A DNA stretch of 64,000 bases from Euglena gracilis (taxonomy: Eukaryota; Euglenida; Euglenophyceae; Euglenales): contig CP154956.1 of NCBI GenBank assembly GCA_039621445.1, positions 50,083,302 to 50,147,301 on the forward strand, read 5' to 3'. The notes below the pieces were generated by a model. It had not been told where the DNA came from, ran no database searches, and saw nothing but the letters and a program-made list of their open reading frames with translations. The first letter of the stretch is position 1; each line of letters starts with the position of its first letter. The translations under genes were made by a program, and so were the position numbers. Positions 55,440 to 64,000 of the stretch are shown piece by piece.

Positions 55440-57660
55440 GTAACATAAGGGATTTGGTGATTTGGGGCCCTTGAACAGTTGAGCAACACAAGGGATTTGC
55501 CCCCCCAAAGTGATTTGAAAACACAACGGACTTGCCCCCCAAAACGACTTGGAGACACAAGGGATTTTGTTATTTTTGGGCCCTCAATCAATTGAACAAC
55601 ACAACGGATTTACCCCAAAACAATTTGGAACCACAAGGGATTTGCCCCCCCAAAACGACTTGGAGACACAAGGGATTTTATTATTTTTGGGCCCTCGTTC
55701 GGTTGGACAACACAAGGGACTGGCACAAAATGACTTGGCAACACAAGGGATTTGCCCCCCAAAACGACTTGGAAACACAAGGGATTTTATTATTTTCGGG
55801 CCCTCGATCGGTTGAACAACACAAGGGATTTGCCCCCCAAAACAACTTGGAAACACAAGGGATTTGCCCCCAAAATGACGTGAAGACACAAGGGATTTCG
55901 TTATTTTTGGGGCCCTCGATCAATTGAGCAACACAAGGGATTTGCCCCCCAAAACGACTTGGCAACACAAGGGATTTCCCCCCAAAACAGTTTGGCAACA
56001 CAAGGGATTTTATTATTTTGGGGCCTTCGATCGGTTGAACAACACAAGGGATTTCCCCCCAAAACGACTTGGCAACACAAGGGATTTTATTATTTTGGGG
56101 CCCTCGATCGGTTGGACAACACAAGGGATTTGCCGCCCAAAACGACTTGGAAACACAAGGGATTTGCCCCCCAAAACAATTTGGCAACACAAGGGATTTT
56201 ATTATTTTGGGGCCCTCGATCAATTGAGCAACACAAGGGATTTGCCCCCCAAAACAACTTGGAAACACAAGGGATTTCCCCCCAAAACGACTTGGCAACA
56301 CAAGGGATTTTATTATTTTGGGGCCCTCGATCGGTTGGACAACACAAGGGATTTGCCTCCCAAAACGACTTGGAAACACAAGGGATTTGCCCCCCAAAAC
56401 AATTTGGCAACACAAGGGATTTTATTATTTTGGGGCCCTCGATCGGTTGGACAACACAAGGGATTTGCCTCCCAATACGACTTGGAAACACAAGGGATTT
56501 GCCCCCCAAAACAACTTGGCAACACAAAGGATTTGCCCCCCCAAATGACTTGGAGACACAAGGGATTTGCCCCCAAAACGACTTGGAGACACAAGGGATT
56601 TTATTATTTTGGGGCCCTCGATCGGTTGGACAACACAAGGGATTTGCCTCCCAATACGACTTGGAAACACAAGGGATTTGCCCCCCAAAACAACTTGGCA
56701 ACACAAGGGATTTGCCCCCCCCCCAAATGACTTGGAGACACAAGGGATTTGCCCCCAAAACGACTTGGAGACACAAGGGATTTTATTATTTTGGGGCCCT
56801 CGATCGGTTGGACAACACAAGGGATTTGCCTCCCAATACGACTTGGAAACACAAGGGATTTGCCCCCCAAAACAACTTGGCAACACAAGGGATTTGCCCC
56901 CCCCCCAAATGACTTGGAGACACAAGGGATTTTATTTTTTTGGGGCCCTCGATCGGTTGAACAACACAAGGGATTTGCCCCCCAAAATGACTTGGAGACA
57001 CAAGGGATTTGCCCACCAAAATGACGTGGAGACACAAGGGATTTTATTATTTTAAGGCCCTCGATTGGTTGAACAACACAAGGGATTTCCCCCCCAAAAC
57101 GACTTGGAAACACAAGGGACTTGCCCCCCAAAACGACTGGGAGACACAAGGGATTTTATTATTTTGGGGCCCTCGATCGGTTGAACAACACAAGGGATTT
57201 CCCCCCCAAAACAACTTGGAAACACAAGGGATTTTATTATTTTGGGGCCCTCGATCGGTTGAACAACACAACGGATTTACTCCCAAAGCAATTTGGAAAC
57301 ACAAGGGATTTGCCCCCCAAAACGACTTGGAGACACAAGGGATTTTTATTATTTTGGGGCCCTCGATCGGTTGAACAACACAAGGGATTTGCCCCACAAA
57401 ACGACTTGGAAACACAAGGGATTTGCCCCCCAAAACGACTGGGAGACACAGGGGATTTTATTATTTTGGGGCCCTCGATCGGTTGAACAACACAAGGGAT
57501 TTGCCCCCCAAAACGACTTGGAAACACAAGGGACTTGCCCCCCAAAACGACTGGGAGACACAAGGGATTTTATTATTTTCGGGCCCTCGATAAGTTGGCA
57601 AACACAAGGGATTTGCCCCCAAAACAATTTCAAAACACAAGGGACTTGCCCCCCAAAACG
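55440..57660 (+). repeat. 2.2-kb minisatellite of two alternating unit types
   Basis: Unit type 1 (about 34 bp): ACACAAGGGATTTGCCCCCC plus AAAACGACTTGGAA. Unit type 2 (about 43-44 bp): ACACAAGGGATTTTATTATT plus a GGGGCCCTCGATCGGTTG segment and AACA. They alternate irregularly for more than 50 units. Long frames on both strands (such as NTRDLPPKTTW) are repeat artefacts. Confidence 0.95.
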
Positions 57661-58069
57661 ACCTCAAGTCCAACCTCAAGTCCAACTTCAATTCCTGTTC
57701 AAATGGGCAAAAAAAAAATCTCCACATTTTTTTTTTGGGGGGGGCGAGGTCGTGGGGTGGGCCGACCCTAGGGTCGACCCTAGGGTCAGCCCACGACCCT
57801 AGGACGGGCGACCCTAGGGTCGGCCCACTCCACAGCCTGGGGGGGGGGGTCGACCTTAACGACTTTAGCGACCCTAGCGACCTTAGGGTCGTATTGGGCC
57901 GACCCTAGGGTCGGCCCACCCCCCCCCCCCCCAGGCCGGGTCCGGGAGCCCCGGTCCACCGCGGCCGTCGACCTGGCGTTGTTCCATCGGTCCACCGCGG
58001 CCGTCGACCTGGCGTTGTTCCCTCGGTCCACCGCGGCCGTCGACCTGGCGTTGTTTCCTCGGTCCACCG
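57661..58069. repeat. CCTAGGGTCG palindromes and 36-bp units
   Basis: 57,735-57,935 carries GGCCGACCCTAGGGTCGGCC words and G/C tracts. From about 57,951, units of the 36-bp satellite lead into the second copy of the duplication. Confidence 0.8.
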
Positions 58070-59321
58070 CGGCCGTCGACCTGGCGTTGTTCATTCGGTC
58101 CACCATGGCCGTCGACCTGCCTGACCGACCCGTCTCCCTCCCCCTTGGGCAAAACCACCCAGCCCCCACCAGTGAGTTGGCCGCCGACCCCACCCCCTAC
58201 CCGCCCCCACCCAGGAACCCTGCCCCGGCTCTGCCTCCACCTATTACCCTCCCCACCCACCCACCCACCCACCACCCATGAACCCTGCTTTTCTAATTAA
58301 TTGGGAAACTCCATCTCCCCGCTTCATTGGTTGGTTTCTTGTTGTTTCCGTGTGACCATCCTCACACATATGACCATTTATTTGCATCCCTGGCCCGAAC
58401 TTTACCTGTGAATGATATCCCATTTTCTCAGTCACATACACAGGTCAGCCAGTGTACACCAGTGGGGCATTTTTGGTTCAATATGAGCCTCCAGATCCCT
58501 CAACTGAAACGCACTATACGGCGCACATCTACAAAGACTAATTCAGCCAGCGTTTTTTCCAGCCGGCTGGCTAGAATCCCCCTGGGGGGACAAAGCACTA
58601 AATTCTTTTTGAATTTAAGCGAGAAAGACCCCTCCCCAGTGCAGTTTCCACCCTGTCCACACTGGCCTTGTCCATTCTGGCCAGCGCCGCCCGTGTATGT
58701 AACGATGTCCTGGCCCAGCCCCGTGTCGACAAACCAGGGACTAGGACTGACTACCCAGGCCCCGCAGCGGCCTAGTTTTTCTCGCTGCACCCTAGACTAC
58801 ACGCTTGTCCTGCCGTCTGGCAAAACCAGGGCCCCAGAGGGTAGCATGCGCACCCCCCCCCCTGATTCAAGGCACCGCCGGAAACTCACCAACACTCCCC
58901 GGTCACGCCTCCGCCCAAGTCGCCCCCTAAACCCGACCCCCCACTTATAACCCCCCATCCTATAACCCCTCCTATTTATAACCCCCCCCCCTCGGGCCCA
59001 ACCACTAAACCGTGATTTATCATCCCCCCGGAAGCCATGAGAAGGCAAAGAGACCGCCAAGGCTAAAACCACCCACTTATAGCCCCCCCCTCGGGGTCAA
59101 CCACTAAACAGGATCCTATGACCCCCCGGGGGGTTACAGGTGAGGGGAGGGTTTATCTACCCCAGCTGGCAACCCCGGCCCTGCCCCCTACCTATCCCAG
59201 CCGGCAGCCCCGGCCCCGCCCCCAACCGACTCCAGCCGACACCCCCGACCCGCCCCCTACCGACTCCAGCCGACATCCCCGACCCCCTATCTACCCCAGC
59301 CGGCAGCCCCGGCCCCGCTCC
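58070..59321 (+). repeat. 1.2-kb segmental duplication, copy 2, with micro-inversion
   Basis: Same order as copy 1, but 58,599-58,692 is the reverse complement of 54,119-54,212. It is followed by about 70 bp absent from copy 1 (CCCGTGTATGTAACGATGTC onward) before GCAGCGGCCTAG resumes. Confidence 0.9.
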
Positions 59322-60329
59322 CTACCAACTCCAGCCGGCAGCCCCGACCTGCCCCATACCTATCCCAGCCGGCTGCCCCGGCCCCGCCCCCTACCTACTC
59401 CGACTGGCAACCCCGGCCCCGCCCCCTACCTACTCCGACTAGCAACCCCGGCCCCGCCCCCTACCGACTCCAGCCGACACCCCCGGCCCCGCCCCCTACC
59501 GACCCCAGCCGGCAGCCCCGGCCCCGTCCCCTACCAACTCCAGCCGGAAGCCCCGACCTGCCCCATACCTATCCCAGCCGGCAGCCCCGGCCCCGCCCCC
59601 TACCTACTCCGACTGGCAACCCCGGCCCCGCCCCCTACCGACTCCAGCCGGCAGCCCCGGCCCCGCCCCCTACCGACTCCAGCCGACACCCCCAACCCGC
59701 CCCCTACCTTTCCCAGCCGGCAGCCCCGAACCCGCCCCCTACCGTCTCCAGCCGACACCCCCGACCCGCCCCCTGCCCATCCCAGCCGGCAGCCTTGGCC
59801 CCGCCCCCTACTGACTCCAGCCGACATCCCCGACCCGCCCCCGACCAAATCCGACTGGCAGCCCCGACCCCGCCCCCTACCGACTCCAGCCGATTTCCCC
59901 GACCCGCCCCCTACCTTTCCCAGCCGGCAGCCCCGAACCCGCCCCCTACCGACTCCAGCCGACACCCCCGACCCGCCCCCTACCTTTCCCAGCCGGCAGC
60001 CCCGAACCCGCCCCCTACCGACTCCAGCCGACACCCCCGACCCGCCCCCTACCTTTCCCAGCCGGCAGCCCCGGACCCGCCACCTGCCGACTCCAGCCGA
60101 CACCCCCGACCCGCCCCCTACCTATCCCAGCCGGCAGCCTTGGCCCCGCCCCCTACTGACTCCAGCCGACATCCCCGACCCGCCCCCGACCAAATCCGAC
60201 TGGCAGCCCCGGCCCCGCCCCCTACCGACTCCAGCCGACATCCCCGACCCGCCCCCGACCAAATCCGACTGGCAGCCCCGACCCCGCCCCCTACCGACTC
60301 CAGCCGACACCCCCGACCCGCCCCCTACC
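59155..60329 (+). repeat. 35/36-bp satellite (left block)
   Basis: Units of CCCCTACCGACTCCAGCCGA and CAGCCCCGGCCCCGCC with many variants; Pro-rich frames are artefacts. The array is split at 60,330 by the TACC-duplicating element. Confidence 0.95.
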
Positions 60330-60531
60330 GGGGGATGAAAATACCGCTCGGTAGTAATATCGAAGGGATTAATACCGCTCTTTAATAAAACCTGACGCCT
60401 GATCGTTTCGCTGTGAGACGGAAAAAACCCACCCCGCGATCCAGATTAATTTTTGCCTGATCCTAATTCCGGCCGCCGTGCCGGAAAGATGCCCAGATCG
60501 CCAGTTATGGAAACTCGCCCAGGAGGTGTTC

Positions 60532-60579
60532 AGATCGCGGTTACAATCGCGGTTACATCGCGGTTACATCGCGGTTACA
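60532..60579 (+). repeat. 11-bp array ATCGCGGTTAC, left
   Basis: Four units; the first is preceded by GTTCAG and one unit carries an extra A. Confidence 0.95.
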
Positions 60580-60614
60580 TGGGGATGATCCTTTTTTGCA
60601 GCTTTTTTTTACCC

Positions 60615-60922
60615 ATGGCAGCTGCCAATGCATCACGTGTCGGGGAAAGAGCAAAGAGACAGAGGGAGAAAGAGGAGTGGGAGAATGTGGTGAAGGTGTT
60701 CCCCATTGATGCCAAGAAGAAATCTGAAGCCCTTGACATGTTGAGAGTGCAACCGTTGGGAACGACTCCATCAGGTTCTCTCACATCAAATGTCTTGATA
60801 TTTCATTGTTTCCCTCCCCAGGGAAGTCATTTGTGGATTACGCGCAGACGGTGGAGAAGTTGATTGAGAATCATCATTGGCCAATGTCAAAATGTCGATA
60901 TGGGGTTCGCTTTGAGATTTAG
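60615..60922 (+). CDS. Two-exon gene, 86-aa protein of unknown function
   Basis: The ATG at 60,615 (ACCCATGG, good context) follows a pyrimidine-rich TTTTTTGCAGC stretch. Exon 1 ends at 60,774; a 47-bp GT-AG intron (60,775-60,821, 3' end TCCCTCCCCAG) joins in phase 1 to exon 2, which ends at TAG 60,920. The unspliced frame would instead end soon after in unrelated sequence. The product has a basic/acidic helical N-terminus (GERAKRQREKEEWENVV), then IDAKKKSEALDML. Across the splice junction it reads LGTTPSGKSFVDYAQTVEKL, ending CRYGVRFEI. GTTPSGKS fits the P-loop pattern G-x4-G-K-S, but the protein is too short for an ATPase and the match may be chance. It lies exactly between the two 11-bp arrays, suggesting an element-borne or captured gene. 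Confidence 0.6.
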
Positions 60923-60935
60923 TGCCACGCCTTGT

Positions 60936-60984
60936 TCAGATCGCGGTTACATCGCGGTTACATCGCGGTTACATCGCGGTTACA
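60936..60984 (+). repeat. 11-bp array ATCGCGGTTAC, right
   Basis: Four units in the same orientation as the left array, again entered from GTTCAG and left through ACGAACACCTCC. Confidence 0.95.
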
Positions 60985-61055
60985 CGAACACCTCCCCAGT
61001 GAGCGGAATTAATCCATTCGGTAATTAATGCAGCGCGGTATTTTAATCCCTCCGG

Positions 61056-62080
61056 TACCTATCCCAGCCGGCAGCCCAGGACCCGCCACCTACCGACTCC
61101 AGCCGACATCCCCGACCAGCCCCATACCTATCCCAGCCGGCAGCCCCGGCCCCGCCCCCTGCCGACTCCGACTGGAACCCCTGCCCCGCCCCCTACCGAC
61201 TCCAGCCGAAACCCCCGACCTGCCCCCTACCTATCCCAGCCGGCAGCCCCGGCCCCGCCCCCTACCAACTCCAGCCGGCAGCCCCGACCTGCCCCATACC
61301 TATCCCAGCCGGCAGCCCCGGCCCCGCCCCCTACCTACTCCGACTGGCAACCCCGGCCCCGCCCCCTACCGACTCCAGCCGGCAGCCCCGGCCCCGCCCC
61401 TTACTGACTCCAGCCGGCATCCCCGACCCGCCCCCGACCAAATCCGACTGGCGGCCCCGGCCCCGCCCCCTACCGACTCCAGCCGGCAGCCCCGACCTGC
61501 CCCATGCCTATCCCAGCCGACAGCCCTAGCCCCGCCCCCTACCGACTCCGACTGGCAACCCGGCCCCCCCCCCACCCAACCCAGCCGGCAGCCCCCGCCC
61601 CGCCCCCTACCGACCCCAGCCGGCAGCCCCGGCCCCGCCCCCTACCGACCCCCACTGGCAACCCCGGCCCCGCCCCCTACCTACCCCAGCCGGCAGCCCC
61701 GGCCCCGCCCCCTACCTACTCCGACTGGCAGCCCCCGGCCCGCCCCCTACCTACCCCAGCCGGCAGCCCCGGCCCCGCCCCCTACCTACTCCGACTGGCA
61801 GCCCCTGGCCCGCCCCCTACCTACCCCAGCCGGCAGCCCCGGCCCCGCCCCCTACCTACTCCGACTGGCAGCCCCTGGCCCGCCCCCTACCTACCCCAGC
61901 CGGCAGCCCCGGCCCCGCCCCCTACCTACTCCGACTGGCAGCCCCTGGCCCGCCCCCTACCTACCCCAGCCGGCAGCCCCGGCCCCGCCCCCTACCTACT
62001 CCGACTGGCAGCCCCTGGCCCGCCCCCTACCTACCCCAGCCGGCAGCACCGGCCCCGCCCCATCCTTCCCCAGCCGGAAG
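61056..62080 (+). repeat. 35-bp satellite (right block)
   Basis: Towards the right it becomes a homogeneous 70-bp higher-order dimer (61,690-62,040): CTACCCCAGCCGGCAGCCCC and CTACTCCGACTGGCAGCCCC half-units alternate. Confidence 0.95.
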
Positions 62081-62333
62081 ACCCACACATTCTTGTCCGG
62101 GCCCCGGGTAGGCCCTTTGGAGGCAGGGCAATTACGGCCCTGCCTTGGCTCTGACCTTGGGCAATGCAGAAATGTGGAGTGCCATTAATCCTAATCTTAA
62201 TCCCCCCGGCGCCAAGGATGGTGTCCGCCGACCCCCCCCCCCCCCCCCCCCCCCGTCCGGCACCCAGGAACCCTGCCCCGATTCTGTCCACCCATTTCCC
62301 ACCCCAGTGCACACACACAAATACCCTGCACTT
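62081..62333. other. Spacer, no gene seen
   Basis: Unclassified sequence with a C tract at 62,231-62,252. Confidence 0.5.
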
Positions 62334-63296
62334 TACTACAAAAAAGAGGTGTCGGACGCCGGTTCTGTCCAAAGCCCGGCGTTCCAAACGCCGGTTCCGT
62401 CCTTCGGACGGAACCGGCGTTTGGAACGCCGGGCTTTGGACAGAACCGGCGTCCGACACCTCTTGTTTAAGCCGGCGTTTTAGAGACGCCGGGCTCAGGA
62501 CAGAACCGGCGTCCCCAACCTTCGGCCAAAGGACACTCCCAGGACCAATCTCCGACCACTGATCTGCAATGTCACACCACTTTGCACTTCACCAAATTCC
62601 GGCGATCGCGAGGTATTTCTGGCTGTGTCAATCGTCTAGGTATAAAATCACCCCTCGATCGAAAGCTCTTTTCATCAGACGACTGGCGATCACCACCAAA
62701 TTCAGCCACGTCGCCTGGAGCTCTTATTTTCTGTCAGTGGGGAATCCTAATTTCACAACTCTGGTGCCCCCCCCAAGGCCCTCAGGTCGTTGATTCGAAG
62801 AGGAAAAACGTTTCTGTGAGGTTTATTAAGCATCTTAAACCAAAAATCACTGAAAATTGCGACAAATTTCGACTCAGATTCTGGCCGATCCGACGATCGC
62901 GAGCGTATCTCGGGCTGCGTGCAACGTTAGGGTACCAAGTTACCCCTCGATCGAAAGCTCTTTTCAACAGACGACCAGCGGTGCTCATCAGATCTTTCCA
63001 CGCCGCACGGTACTCTATTTCCAAATCTGGGCCAATTTTCACCAAATTTGGATATCCACCCTAGTGGTCCCCAGATGGCAAAATTCATTGTCCTTGGTGG
63101 TTGAAACACTCATACCAGCACCTCAGGGCCACTTTTGGGCACTTTTGGTGACATTTTTAGGAATGAAAATCGGACGCCGGGCTTTGGACAAAGCCGGCGT
63201 TCCTAACGCCGGGCTTTAGGACAGAACCGGCGCCCGGAAAGCCCGCGGGGGGGGACGCCGGTTCTGTCCTGAGCCCGGCGTCTCAAACGCCGGCTT
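62334..63296 (+). mobile_element. CCGGCGT-hairpin / GAAAGCTC-core element, copy 3
   Basis: From TACTACAAAAAAGAGG to CGCCGGCTT it is nearly identical to 35,242-36,202, with core units at about 62,653 and 62,940. The flanks are unrelated to those of copy 2, which confirms mobility and the same two boundaries. Confidence 0.8.
62346..62462. repeat. 57-bp-arm perfect palindrome, TTC loop
   Basis: Arms 62,346-62,402 and 62,406-62,462 are exact complements; the 3-nt loop is TTC, the reverse complement of the GAA loop at 35,311-35,313. Confidence 0.95.
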
Positions 63297-64000
63297 TAAG
63301 TTATTGGGAACCTCTTCCCCCCTCTTTGTCTAAATTTTGTTCACGCTGCTTGAGTGCAACCACTCATCTGCAACCACCTTTTGAACACGCTTTAATTTTC
63401 ATACACAAATTTAATTTGCTGCTCATTTCAGTTATTTCACATTTACACACCAGCCCAAATCCACTTCACTCTGAACCCCCAAATATCTGAATAGAAACCC
63501 ATTGTGGTGGAACCCCACACGAAACAAAAAAAGGAAATATCTCCCGGATACCGGGAAAGAAGAAAGGGGGGAGAAAGCTTTTGGGGAAAATAAATCTTTC
63601 TCAGCGCCTCCCAGCCCCCAGCCTGCTCCCTGGTTTAAGCACACAGGGCCCATGTTCTCCCATCCGCTCATATGTGGCAGCTGTGCACGCCCCCATTCCC
63701 CTCCAGACCGCGGTGAGGCACAGCTCTCTCCACGGTTTGTCGCATTGCATATGCTGTTTTATCTCAAGCCTGATATCCGCATACCAATGTATTTTGTGTG
63801 CACCGGCCAATTCATAATTCATGGTTTCCTTTTGCTGCCTCTTGGACCTTTAATCTTGGACCGGTCACCATGGGCCTGACACCGTGTTTCTGCCAGCCCC
63901 GCCGCCCCCTCTCCCCCAGCTCACCCACCCCCCTCCCGCCAAGCATGGTGGCTGCCGACCCTCCCCCTCCGCCACCCCCGCCCAGCACCCTGCCCCGGTT
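63297..64000. other. No gene seen
   Basis: Balanced composition, Pro/His-rich short frames on the plus strand near the end and none recognised. C-rich from 63,895 to the window edge. Confidence 0.4.

Larger units (their letters stand above)
60330..61055 (+). mobile_element. 726-bp TIR element with TACC duplication carrying a small gene
   Basis: Left end GGGGGATGAAAATACCGC; right end GCGCGGTATTTTAATCCCTCCGG. TACC flanks both sides (60,326-60,329 and 61,056-61,059) and deleting the insert restores the satellite (CCCTACCTATCCC). Inside, GGAGGTGTTC (left) and GAACACCTCC (right) form an inner inverted repeat, next to two ATCGCGGTTAC arrays that bracket a spliced ORF. Composition differs sharply from the surrounding GC-rich satellite. 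The family is not recognised. Confidence 0.8.

Noticed and set aside
55681-57802. Frames up to 317 aa with NTRDLPPKTTW-type repeats
   Set aside because: Minisatellite translations present in several frames and on both strands.
59118-62188. 386-406-aa Pro-rich frames
   Set aside because: 35/36-bp GC-rich satellite; the frame is interrupted by a mobile element with clean target duplication.

Overview
This looks like nuclear DNA of a eukaryote with a large, repeat-choked genome, most likely a microbial eukaryote or alga; I cannot name the lineage. Supporting signs are spliceosomal GT-AG introns (several exactly 47 bp, with pyrimidine-rich 3' ends), interstitial TTAGGG telomere-type repeats, DNA-transposon families typical of eukaryotes (Merlin, hAT, Harbinger/ISL2EU-like, a MULE-like family), very long homopolymer C/G tracts and satellites covering much of the window. 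I found no operons, rRNA, convincing tRNA or CRISPR array. Most long open frames are satellite artefacts, open on both strands because the repeat unit is a multiple of 3 or lacks stops.

Layout. 1-5.4 kb: C/G-tract repeats, a 2.1-kb pentanucleotide array and a decayed coiled-coil gene. 5.4-8.6 kb: short minisatellites and a 989-bp hAT element with an 8-bp target duplication and a frameshifted transposase. 8.6-22.8 kb: mostly unrecognised sequence with a Merlin element (10.8-11.5 kb), foldback and hairpin repeats, and small TIR elements. 22.8-24.0 kb: a TIR-bounded pair of C/CA arrays. 25-28.8 kb: palindromic minisatellites, a transposase relic and a hairpin-ended element. 28.9-32.2 kb: a well-supported five-exon gene (270 aa, unknown function) next to a Harbinger/ISL2EU-like transposase gene split by a 341-bp element.

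33.4-39.3 kb is a nest of insertions whose uninterrupted counterpart lies inverted at 51.5-52.9 kb. It holds two elements with the same ends and the same target context but an inverted 1.4-kb core. 44.5-49.8 kb is a 5.3-kb MULE-like transposon with inverted ends and a multi-exon transposase gene, itself hit by a 254-bp element. 53-62 kb is satellite (36-bp, about 34/44-bp and 35-bp units) with a 1.2-kb duplication carrying a 94-bp micro-inversion. Inside the 35-bp satellite sits a clean 726-bp insertion (TACC duplication) that carries a small intron-containing gene between two arrays of an 11-bp repeat. 62.3-63.3 kb is a second copy of the hairpin-ended element at 35.2-36.2 kb.

The genes are almost all those of mobile elements. 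The best candidates for something undescribed are: (1) the hairpin-ended, GAAAGCTC-core element family; (2) the element with an invertible core between fixed ends; (3) the 726-bp element with its 86-aa intron-containing gene.
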